DNA of 8,716 nt from Fibrobacter sp. (GTDB lineage: Bacteria > Fibrobacterota > Fibrobacteria > Fibrobacterales > Fibrobacteraceae): the NCBI GenBank assembly GCA_017550445.1, contig JAFZOV010000086.1, forward strand, positions 1-8,716. The letters run 5' to 3'. The notes under the pieces are model-generated. The model had not been told where the DNA came from. It saw only the letters and a list, made by a program, of their open reading frames with translations, and did no database searches. Both the position numbers and the translations under genes were made by a program. This document shows positions 1-5,160 of this stretch, piece by piece; position 1 is the first letter of the stretch, and each line of letters starts with the position of its first letter.

Positions 1-298
1 GAAGTCCGCCCGTCTGGGTAATCTGGTAACCCTTCGGCAGGTCCGGGTAGAAGTAGTTCTTACGGGTCCACATGGCGTTCAGGTCGATTTCGCAGTTCAG
101 GGCGAGGCCCAGGCGAATGGCGTATTCGACAGCCTTCTTGTTCGGAACGGGCATGGCACCGGGCATACCGAGGCAAACGGGGCACACGTGCTTATTCGGG
201 GTCGTATTCACTTCGATTTCGCAGCCGCAGAACATCTTGGTTTTAGTCGCGAGCTGGCAATGGATTTCAAGACCGATAACAGGACAATAGTTGGACAT
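1..298 (-). CDS. gatB: GatB, Asp-tRNA(Asn)/Glu-tRNA(Gln) amidotransferase subunit B, 5' part
   Basis: Only the first 99 codons lie in the window; the rest runs off the left edge. GatB is the tRNA-binding, kinase-like subunit of the cytoplasmic GatCAB complex. It activates mischarged Glu-tRNA(Gln) or Asp-tRNA(Asn), which GatA-derived ammonia then amidates. The translation begins [16 protein letters not shown], the conserved GatB amino terminus. It continues with the zinc-binding cysteines C24/C26 (CGC) and C39/C42 (CPVCLGMPG), then a stretch containing [29 protein letters not shown], cut here into the typical [14 protein letters not shown] block. The start is fixed by GGAG at 307-304, five T before the ATG. 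The gene diverges from the YciO-family gene across 125 bp. Whether gatA or gatC lie nearby cannot be seen. Family assignment is very secure. Confidence 0.96.
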   Translation of the reverse strand, partial: MSNYCPVIGLEIHCQLATKTKMFCGCEIEVNTTPNKHVCPVCLGMPGAMPVPNKKAVEYAIRLGLALNCEIDLNAMWTRKNYFYPDLPKGYQITQTGGL

Positions 299-303
299 AA
301 AAA

Positions 304-307
304 CTCC
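304..307 (-). promoter_or_regulatory. Shine-Dalgarno site of gatB
   Basis: On the minus strand GGAG is followed by five T and then the ATG at 298. This is a standard spacing and fixes the gatB start. The thioesterase gene uses the same GGAG-TTTTT-ATG arrangement. Confidence 0.8.
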
Positions 308-325
308 GTATATTTTTCGGCTAAC

Positions 326-356
326 AAAATAGAAAAAATGACGGACAGAACAGCAA
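326..356 (-). promoter_or_regulatory. Possible gatB promoter
   Basis: On the minus strand TATTTT (331-326) is a -10-like hexamer. A TTGCTG -35-like hexamer lies at 356-351, with a long 19-nt spacer. Transcription would start near 319, leaving a leader of about 20 nt that contains the GGAG site. The -35 match and spacing are weak; this is inference from sequence only. Confidence 0.35.
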
Positions 357-389
357 GAAACATGTGTTTTTAGGCCATTAAATCAACTA

Positions 390-417
390 TTGCATTTTCC
401 TATGTTTTTACTATTTT
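390..417 (+). promoter_or_regulatory. Possible leaderless promoter of the YciO-family gene
   Basis: TTGCAT (390-395) and TATTTT (412-417) are separated by 16 nt. A start seven bases past the -10 box falls on position 424, the A of the ATG. No Shine-Dalgarno sequence is present in the ten bases before the ATG. The arrangement would give a leaderless mRNA. AT-rich upstream DNA makes chance -10 matches easy, so confidence is modest. Confidence 0.38.
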
Positions 418-423
418 ATCGCC

Positions 424-1017
424 ATGCGTTTTGAAGTACACCCAGTAAATCCGCAAGCGAGAATCGTGAAGCTTGCCGCTGCCGCCCTCGAAGACGACGG
501 TCTTGTTCTCTACCCCACTGAATCTGGTTACGCGATTGGCTGTAACGCCGAATCGCCCAAGGCAATCCACAAGCTTTATGCCCTCAAGAAGCCCATGAAA
601 AAGTTCTTCATGGCCCTCATTATTCCGGACATCCGCAAGGCCACCGATTACGCCCGCGTCGACAACTTCGCCTTCAACATCATGAAGCCCCGCGTGCCCG
701 GGCCCTACACCTTTATTCTTCCGGCAGACCCGCACATCGCCCGCCGCCTGGATGTGAAGCGCCCTGAAATCGGCGTGAGAATGCCCACGCACCCGTTCTT
801 CAAGGAACTTTTCCAGCACTTTGACAAGCCCATCCTGAGCACGGCCGCCAAGCTCACCGAAGAAGACATGTACGAGCCGGATGACATCTGGAAGACCTTC
901 GAACATTCCGTCGACATGATGGTGGACTGCGGCCCCATCGAAATCAATCCGACGAACATCATCAGTTTAGTGGGTGACCAAGTCGAAGTGATCCGCGGCG
1001 ATTTGCTTGATCCGTAA
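424..1017 (+). CDS. YciO-type Sua5/YrdC/YwlC-family protein (threonylcarbamoyl-AMP synthase relative)
   Basis: This 197-residue protein has the YrdC-like fold. Family members such as TsaC/Sua5 make threonylcarbamoyl-AMP from threonine, bicarbonate and ATP for tRNA t6A modification. Visible blocks are LVLYPTESGYAIGC (27-40), GPYTFIL (93-99), IGVRMP (116-121) and the loop ILSTAAK (137-143). It resembles E. coli YciO (206 aa) more than TsaC: the SGYA/GC block and overall length match. The TsaC KxR motif is not preserved (LKKP at 54-57), and the STSAN substrate loop reads STAAK. The true reaction is therefore uncertain, and a genuine tsaC may lie elsewhere. It has no signal peptide or membrane segment, so it is likely cytoplasmic. 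It is monocistronic, diverges from gatB and converges on fabZ. No Shine-Dalgarno site precedes the ATG. Confidence 0.85.
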   Translation: MRFEVHPVNPQARIVKLAAAALEDDGLVLYPTESGYAIGCNAESPKAIHKLYALKKPMKKFFMALIIPDIRKATDYARVDNFAFNIMKPRVPGPYTFILPADPHIARRLDVKRPEIGVRMPTHPFFKELFQHFDKPILSTAAKLTEEDMYEPDDIWKTFEHSVDMMVDCGPIEINPTNIISLVGDQVEVIRGDLLDP

Positions 1018-1020
1018 ATA

Positions 1021-1044
1021 GAGATGCCCGGTCAAGCCGGGCAT
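1021..1044 (+). repeat. Palindromic 3' hairpin element (copy 1)
   Basis: Three bases after the TAA of the YciO-family gene comes GAGAT. A perfect 8-bp hairpin overlaps its end: ATGCCCGG (1024-1031), loop TCAAG, CCGGGCAT (1037-1044). No T-run follows, so it is not a classical terminator by itself. The hairpin at 6615-6640 has the same position after a stop codon and a similar flank (GAGAT before, A-rich GACA/AACA after). That suggests a dispersed palindromic repeat or an RNA 3'-end stabilising element. Only two copies are visible. Confidence 0.5.
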
Positions 1045-1055
1045 AACATAACGAC

Positions 1056-1087
1056 ACAAAAAAGCCGGGCAAACCCCGGCTTTCTTT
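1056..1087. terminator. Bidirectional rho-independent terminator between the YciO-family gene and fabZ
   Basis: AAAGCCGGG (1061-1069) pairs perfectly with CCCGGCTTT (1075-1083) around a 5-nt loop. An A-rich tract precedes it and TTTCTTT follows it, so both strands have a GC stem followed by a T-run. It sits between the convergent stops at 1017 and 1106 and can end both transcripts, including the whole lipid A cluster. Confidence 0.85.
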
Positions 1088-1105
1088 ATATTCGTTAAAA
1101 GTGAA

Positions 1106-1597
1106 TTAGACCATGGCGGCGCTGAAGTCAGCCTTGGTGCAAAGGGTTTCTTTACCTTCGGCATCGACGGTCAGGAGTTCGCCGCTGTACTTGTAAATGC
1201 CATGGCGAGCCATGATGAGCTTGGCCTTGAGCACGATTTCGGCCTTCGGAATCACCGGAGCGCGGAAACGGCAGTTTTCCACACCCATGAAGGCGGGGCG
1301 CTTGCCAGTGGTTTCGGCTTCGCGACCGATCATGGTCAAAAGCGTGGCAGCCTGAGCCATGGATTCAATCTGAATCACGCCCGGGAGCACCGGATTGCCA
1401 GGGAAATGTCCCTTGAGAAAACCTTCTTCACCGGTCAAGTGCCACTTGGCAACGATTTCCATGTTTTCTGCATCAAGGCTCAAGATTTCATCGACAAAGG
1501 CAAACGGAGCCTTCTGCGGAAGCACGCTGTGAACGACTTCGGCATCATAAAGGATTCCATCGACGTTAGACTTGGGTAAAGATTCCAGCATTGACAT
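1106..1597 (-). CDS. fabZ: FabZ, 3-hydroxyacyl-[acyl-carrier-protein] dehydratase
   Basis: FabZ dehydrates (3R)-hydroxyacyl-ACP to trans-2-enoyl-ACP in fatty-acid elongation, and it competes with LpxA/LpxD for hydroxyacyl-ACP. Counting from the chosen start (163 aa), the substrate segment is LPQKAPFAFVDEI (26-38). The active-site block is GHFPGNPVLPGVIQIESMAQ, with catalytic His64 and Glu78. An FMGVENCRFRAPV segment follows. Length and fold match the single-domain hotdog family. The frame stays open to 1642, but the ATG at 1597 is preferred because homology begins after it; ATG at 1591 is an alternative. The nearest GGAG (1614-1611) is 13 nt away, too far for a good site, so translation probably depends on coupling to lpxC, whose stop lies 32 nt inside this gene. 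It is the last gene of the cluster, 23 nt before the terminator stem. Confidence 0.93.
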   Translation of the reverse strand: MSMLESLPKSNVDGILYDAEVVHSVLPQKAPFAFVDEILSLDAENMEIVAKWHLTGEEGFLKGHFPGNPVLPGVIQIESMAQAATLLTMIGREAETTGKRPAFMGVENCRFRAPVIPKAEIVLKAKLIMARHGIYKYSGELLTVDAEGKETLCTKADFSAAMV

Positions 1598-2483
1598 AAG
1601 GAATGATTTTCTCCATGATTTGGTGGTGGGAGGTATGCCCACCGTTGGTGATTTCGATTCTGACCCTGGGAAGGGCCGGACAAATAAAACTTAAGTCTCC
1701 AATCAAATCTAGTATTTTATGCATCGCAGGTTCGTTTGCAATGCGGAATTTGGTGGAGCACACACTATTTTGAGCGCAATCCCCCGCATCGAGCAAGAGG
1801 CCGCAAGATTCATCGACACCGGCAAGCAGGCCTGCCGCACGGGCGCGGTCCAGTTCTACCTGGTGGATAAAGGTGCGGGCCATGAAAATCTGATACAGGT
1901 TCTCGGGCGAATAAATGGAAACGGATGCGGCCGAATGCAATTCGTAACCGTCGCGGGCGGTATTGCGGTCCAGCACGTATTCCACTTCAAAGGTTTCAGC
2001 GGGAGTGATACGCACGTGGCCAAACGCGGGCTTGTCGCCACAGCAAAGATCCCATTCGGCGTGAACCGGGGCATCGTAAAAGAGCAATTCTTCGGGCGCG
2101 CCGCAAAAGCGACGGAGCTGGCAGAAGAACGGAATCGCAGAGCCGTCCATCATGGGGACTTCGGGCTGGGCGGCATCCACAAGATTCACGCGGAAGCGTC
2201 GGTGCGGCCACATCAAGAAAACAGGGGCCAAATGCTCCGGCGACCAAAGCGTGAGCGAATCCTTCGACTGCGCAGAGTCGCGCAAGGAATAGCCCGCCGT
2301 TCGGCGCACCGTGAATTCCAAATCCGAAAAGAGCTTGGGGCAATCGGAGCGGTAAAATGGCTTGCCGCCCACATTCCAATCTACATAGGGAGTTTTCTGC
2401 GGGTCCTTTTCAAGCGGTTCCACCGACACAGAAGTCTGCCCGAAACTCAGACTGCGAGATTTAAAAACAATTTCGTTAGACAT
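1566..2483 (-). CDS. lpxC: LpxC, UDP-3-O-acyl-N-acetylglucosamine deacetylase
   Basis: LpxC is the zinc-dependent cytoplasmic deacetylase that commits UDP-GlcNAc to lipid A. At 305 aa it matches the E. coli enzyme length. The sequence is rather divergent, but all signature sites are visible: PEHL with Glu83/His84, VPMMDGSAIPF (109-119), ARTF (202-205), HKILDLIGDL with the zinc ligands His255 and Asp259, and GGHT with the general-acid His283. There is no fused C-terminal FabZ domain, unlike the bifunctional LpxC/FabZ of Bacteroidetes. Instead fabZ begins 32 nt before this stop in another frame. The ATG at 2483 lies 29 nt after the lpxD stop. No Shine-Dalgarno site is seen; TATACT (2495-2490) sits just upstream. 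The gene is probably cotranscribed with lpxD. Confidence 0.94.
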   Translation of the reverse strand: MSNEIVFKSRSLSFGQTSVSVEPLEKDPQKTPYVDWNVGGKPFYRSDCPKLFSDLEFTVRRTAGYSLRDSAQSKDSLTLWSPEHLAPVFLMWPHRRFRVNLVDAAQPEVPMMDGSAIPFFCQLRRFCGAPEELLFYDAPVHAEWDLCCGDKPAFGHVRITPAETFEVEYVLDRNTARDGYELHSAASVSIYSPENLYQIFMARTFIHQVELDRARAAGLLAGVDESCGLLLDAGDCAQNSVCSTKFRIANEPAMHKILDLIGDLSFICPALPRVRIEITNGGHTSHHQIMEKIIPYVNAGIFTQV

Positions 2484-2489
2484 TTACGC

Positions 2490-2495
2490 AGTATA
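2490..2495 (-). promoter_or_regulatory. -10-like box directly before lpxC
   Basis: TATACT on the minus strand is placed so that a start seven bases downstream would be the A of the lpxC ATG (2483). No ribosome-binding site is present in the 29-nt gap after lpxD. It could be an internal, leaderless promoter, or simply an AT-rich spacer in an operon. Confidence 0.25.
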
Positions 2496-2512
2496 AAATA
2501 GAAAACTGCGAG

Positions 2513-3577
2513 TTACTTCAGGTTTTTCTTCGCCATCAGGCGGAGTTCAACCATTTGACGACGCCAGATTTCGATATCGATGGCCGGGAAACCAGCCACG
2601 GTCTTGCCTGCAGGCACACTCTTGGTGACACCCGCTTTCGCAGTAACGATAGCATTCTTGCCCACGGTCAAGTGGCCAGCCGCCTTGGCTCCGCCCGCAA
2701 ACTGCACTCCATCTTCGAGGATGGTCGTACCACCGAGAGCCGTCTGCGAAGCCATGTAAATGTTGTTGCCGAGAACGCAATTGTGCGCAATCTGAACCAT
2801 GGAATCCAAGTGGCAGTTGTCGCCAATCGTAGTGGGAGAGATAAATCCAGCCGCGACAACGGTATTTGCGCCAAAGCTGCAGCGGTTCCCGATTCGGACA
2901 CCCGCAAAATGCGGCACCATGCGGCGTTCACCATCGTGCTCGTAGAATCCAAACCCACGGCTACCGACAACGACTCCCGCCTGAAAGATGCAGCCTTCGC
3001 CTACTACCACATTCGGGTAGATGGTCACGTTCGATTCTAGGCGGCAATTACGGCCGATACTGGCTCCGCGCATCACGACGCAGCCCGGGCCCACAAAGCA
3101 GCCTTCGTCAACAAAGCCTTCTACCACGGCAGTCGGATGAATCCAAGGGCCAGTTTCGCCATAGCCCACGCCAGCGTCAAACTTCACGCCAGCTTCCATA
3201 TTGTCATTAAAGCCATTCCCCACAAAATGTTCGAGGAACTTGACCATGGCGTGGTAAGGTTCGGCAACCGCCACCAGGTTTTTCACATACGGAAACGGCG
3301 CATCGGCAGCCTTAGCAGACTTTTTCGCCGACTTCGCCAAATCCATCGGCACAAACAGAAGCCCTGCCTGCACCTTCAAAAGTTCATCGTTAGAGGGCCC
3401 GTTGGCATGCGTCACGCTTTCGACGCGGCCCACCCAAAAACTCACATCGCTTTCGGTAGCCTGAGAAAGGGCGGCAAAGCCCGTCAAATTTCCATTGTCC
3501 TGCGATTTCCGCAAGACCTTACATTCCATAGATTCACTTGTACGCAGGTATTCGAGGATGGCTTCAACCGAAAACAT
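2513..3577 (-). CDS. lpxD: LpxD, UDP-3-O-(3-hydroxyacyl)glucosamine N-acyltransferase
   Basis: LpxD transfers a 3-hydroxyacyl chain from ACP to the 2-amino group of UDP-3-O-acyl-glucosamine, the step after LpxC. The 354-aa protein has an amino-terminal uridine-binding domain (about 1-115). A left-handed parallel beta-helix of hexapeptide repeats follows (about 145-320), then a C-terminal helix ending in RRQMVELRLMAKKNLK. The GSRGFGFYEHDG segment (205-216) and QIAHNCVLGNN (262-272) are family hallmarks; His265 is the presumed catalytic base. The frame extends 11 codons further upstream. The ATG at 3577 is chosen because it overlaps the kinase stop as TGATG and follows GGGGGAG, and because LpxD homology begins there. 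The gene is translationally coupled to the lipid kinase and followed by lpxC. Confidence 0.95.
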   Translation of the reverse strand: MFSVEAILEYLRTSESMECKVLRKSQDNGNLTGFAALSQATESDVSFWVGRVESVTHANGPSNDELLKVQAGLLFVPMDLAKSAKKSAKAADAPFPYVKNLVAVAEPYHAMVKFLEHFVGNGFNDNMEAGVKFDAGVGYGETGPWIHPTAVVEGFVDEGCFVGPGCVVMRGASIGRNCRLESNVTIYPNVVVGEGCIFQAGVVVGSRGFGFYEHDGERRMVPHFAGVRIGNRCSFGANTVVAAGFISPTTIGDNCHLDSMVQIAHNCVLGNNIYMASQTALGGTTILEDGVQFAGGAKAAGHLTVGKNAIVTAKAGVTKSVPAGKTVAGFPAIDIEIWRRQMVELRLMAKKNLK

Positions 3578-3586
3578 CACTCCCCC
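3575..3586 (-). promoter_or_regulatory. TGATG stop/start overlap with Shine-Dalgarno before lpxD
   Basis: On the minus strand GGGGGAG (3586-3580) lies inside the last codons of the lipid kinase, followed by TGATG. The TGA ends the kinase (3579-3577) and the ATG (3577-3575) begins lpxD. This decides the lpxD start and implies reinitiation coupling of the two products. Confidence 0.8.
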
Positions 3587-4539
3587 AGCGCCATAATCTG
3601 GACTTTGCAAGCAAAGTCGATATCTACATGGCCGCCAAGCTTGCCGCTCAAATCTTCGCCGTCGAGCTGCAAGAATTCGTCTTCGGCAAACTCCAACTTA
3701 ATGGATTTTGCCTTACGAGTCTTGATGAAATACTTCTTGACCAGATTCCCGATGACAGGCAGGTTTCCGACAGCAATGGCCAGCAAGAACCTGAACATGT
3801 TCGGCACGCATACAATTTCCAGCAGGCCGTCTGCCATGTCCGACTTGTAGAAGGGATTGGCACCGCTTGCAAAACTCGGGATATTGCCCACGATTACGGT
3901 GCGATGACCGTCCAGAACTTTCTGCCAGCTGCGCCCCTCGGCGTCCACAAACGAAAGTTTGCCTTTCTTGAGGGCGTAGGAACGATCCGCAAAGAAACTC
4001 TTGACATAGTGCAGCTTGTTCACCAGCACGGAATTCGAATTGAATTCGCCATTGGCGCGGGCACGGTTAAAATCGTGAGCGATTCGGGCATCGATACCGC
4101 CCGAAAAATAGTTGGCAAAGGCCAGTTTCCCGTTCACCTTCCAAATGTCGAAGGGACGCGCCTTCGCCTGCAGCAAGCGACGCACCAGGAACAGGAGGCC
4201 CTTATCCACATAAGGCTTGTAAAGATTCAGCACGCGGGCAAGGTCATTGCCAGTACCCAGCGGAATCAGGCCAATTTTTACAGATTTCGCGTATTCCGAG
4301 GACACCATCACCGAAAGCACCGAAGAAACGGTTCCATCGCCACCGACGGCCACCAGCTTTTCGGTATTTGCAAGGGCATCCCTGATTTGATTGTCTAACC
4401 CTTCGATATTGGTAAATTCGGCCTTCCACTGGTCTTCTGTGTAATTCAAAGAAGACATAATTTCGGGCAAATACTGGTGAATCACCTTGCCCTGGCCGCC
4501 GCCACTAATCGGATTAATGAGAAAGACAAACTTATACAT
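3577..4539 (-). CDS. Diacylglycerol kinase-like lipid kinase (DAGK catalytic domain family)
   Basis: This 320-aa protein belongs to the soluble DAGK/YegS/DgkB family, which transfers phosphate from ATP to diacylglycerol or a related lipid at the inner membrane surface. Seen in order: a Gly-rich NPISGGGQGK near the amino terminus (9-18), the nucleotide-binding VGGDGT (65-70), and PLGTGNDLAR (93-102). A C-terminal beta-rich accessory domain follows, with NYFSGGIDARIAHDFN and an EFLQLDGED segment near the end. It is not related to the small integral-membrane DgkA. The lipid substrate cannot be fixed from sequence; sphingoid-base or undecaprenol-type lipids remain possible. The gene follows the carbonic anhydrase by 66 nt and overlaps lpxD as TGATG, so it is tied to lipid A synthesis. 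There is no clear Shine-Dalgarno; a TATAAT/TATATT promoter lies just upstream. Confidence 0.88.
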   Translation of the reverse strand: MYKFVFLINPISGGGQGKVIHQYLPEIMSSLNYTEDQWKAEFTNIEGLDNQIRDALANTEKLVAVGGDGTVSSVLSVMVSSEYAKSVKIGLIPLGTGNDLARVLNLYKPYVDKGLLFLVRRLLQAKARPFDIWKVNGKLAFANYFSGGIDARIAHDFNRARANGEFNSNSVLVNKLHYVKSFFADRSYALKKGKLSFVDAEGRSWQKVLDGHRTVIVGNIPSFASGANPFYKSDMADGLLEIVCVPNMFRFLLAIAVGNLPVIGNLVKKYFIKTRKAKSIKLEFAEDEFLQLDGEDLSGKLGGHVDIDFACKVQIMALGE

Positions 4540-4549
4540 CTACACGTAA

Positions 4550-4583
4550 AATATAATTATATCGGAGTTCGAGCTCAATGCAA
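4550..4583 (-). promoter_or_regulatory. Putative promoter of the lipid kinase-lpxD-lpxC-fabZ operon
   Basis: On the minus strand TATAAT (4561-4556), a perfect consensus -10, has TTGCAT at 4583-4578 with a 16-nt spacer. A TATATT box (4555-4550) follows immediately. Starts would lie near 4549 or 4543, leaving a leader of only about 4-10 nt before the ATG at 4539 and no room for a ribosome-binding site. This suggests the lipid cluster has its own promoter apart from the carbonic anhydrase gene. Confidence 0.45.
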
Positions 4584-4596
4584 AGTTATTTATAGC

Positions 4597-4623
4597 AAAA
4601 AAGCGTTAAGAGTTTCTCAACTC
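4597..4623 (-). terminator. Weak possible terminator at the end of the carbonic anhydrase gene
   Basis: On the minus strand GAGTT-GAGA-AACTC (4623-4610) can form a 5-bp hairpin over the last codons. The TAA and a run of six T (4602-4597) follow shortly after. The stem is short and not adjacent to the T-run, so partial readthrough into the lipid kinase gene is likely. Confidence 0.25.
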
Positions 4624-5118
4624 GTCTTTAATTGCCAAATAGTGCTCCGCATTTTCATGGAATTTGCGAATTTCGTCTTCGGTAAGTTCACGCACCACAT
4701 GGGCCGGAGCACCCACAATCAGGCTGCGTTCCGGGAATTCCTTATTCTGCGTCACCACCGCACCGGCTGCCACGACGCTATTCGACTTGATATGCACGCC
4801 ATCCATGAGGATTGCGCCCATACCCACCAGCACGTGGTCATCCACATCGCAAGCATGCAAAATGGCATTATGCCCCACCGTCACGTCGTCACCCACATGG
4901 ACACCGACACCCGTCGAAAGGTGAATGGTTACATTGTCCTGGATGTTAGTGCGCTTGCCAATGCGAATTTCGGCCAAATCTGCGCGGATAACTGAATTGT
5001 AGAACACCGACGAATCATCGCCAATTTCTACATCGCCAATGACCTTGGCACCTTCCGCGATAAACACGCGTTCGCCGATAACGGGCTTTTTACCCTTGAA
5101 TTCAATCAAACTAGCCAT
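4606..5118 (-). CDS. Gamma-class carbonic anhydrase-like hexapeptide-repeat protein (YrdA/PaaY family)
   Basis: This 170-aa left-handed beta-helix protein has one hexapeptide repeat after another (about residues 12-135) and a C-terminal helix. Gamma-class enzymes form trimers with a metal bound between subunits by three histidines and interconvert CO2 and bicarbonate. The ligands are visible as His66 (VTIHL), His83 (VGHNA) and His88 (ILHAC). SVIRAD (42-47) and NIQDN (58-62) are also characteristic. Length matches YrdA/CaiE-like proteins, not the longer archaeal Cam. Many relatives have no proven anhydrase activity, so the catalytic role is likely but unproven. The amino terminus has no signal peptide, suggesting a cytoplasmic protein. 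It diverges from the aldehyde dehydrogenase gene across 42 bp and lies 66 nt upstream of the lipid kinase, possibly partly cotranscribed. Confidence 0.85.
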   Translation of the reverse strand: MASLIEFKGKKPVIGERVFIAEGAKVIGDVEIGDDSSVFYNSVIRADLAEIRIGKRTNIQDNVTIHLSTGVGVHVGDDVTVGHNAILHACDVDDHVLVGMGAILMDGVHIKSNSVVAAGAVVTQNKEFPERSLIVGAPAHVVRELTEDEIRKFHENAEHYLAIKDELRNS

Positions 5119-5126
5119 GACTCTAA

Positions 5127-5142
5127 TTTATAAAATTATATT
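5127..5142. promoter_or_regulatory. Overlapping divergent promoters for carbonic anhydrase (-) and aldehyde dehydrogenase (+)
   Basis: The 42-bp gap holds TATATT on the plus strand (5137-5142) and TATAAT on the minus strand (5140-5135), so the two -10 boxes overlap. A second minus-strand TATAAA lies at 5132-5127. Predicted starts are about 5149 for the plus gene and 5128 or 5120 for the minus gene, with very short leaders. No -35 hexamer is recognisable on either side. The overlap implies that polymerase can bind only one direction at a time. Confidence 0.45.
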
Positions 5143-5149
5143 GCACTGC

Positions 5150-5154
5150 AAGGG
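5150..5154 (+). promoter_or_regulatory. Shine-Dalgarno site of the aldehyde dehydrogenase gene
   Basis: AAGGG lies 6 nt before the ATG at 5161. It supports this start and would begin one base after the predicted transcription start, which makes the leader about as short as one with a ribosome-binding site can be. Confidence 0.5.
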
Positions 5155-5160
5155 CTTATT

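Noticed and set aside
305..320. CCG...CGG symmetry around TATATTTTT in the gatB leader, considered as an operator
   Set aside because: Only three base pairs match in each arm; too short to claim.
1087..1092. TATATT on the plus strand just after the terminator, pointing into fabZ antisense
   Set aside because: It overlaps the T-rich tail of the terminator and has no -35 partner. An antisense promoter is possible but unsupported.
1719..2501. Long plus-strand open frame (260 codons) opposite lpxC
   Set aside because: It lies fully antisense to lpxC, which has every catalytic residue. The translation shows no domain and is rich in His/Arg as expected for a reverse-frame shadow.
3538..4398. Plus-strand open frame (286 codons) opposite the lipid kinase
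   Set aside because: Antisense to the kinase GGDGT and GTGND motifs; no independent evidence for a gene.
4565..4576. GAGTTCGAGCTC near-palindrome upstream of the lipid kinase gene
   Set aside because: Imperfect and short; it overlaps the proposed spacer, and nothing else supports a regulator site.
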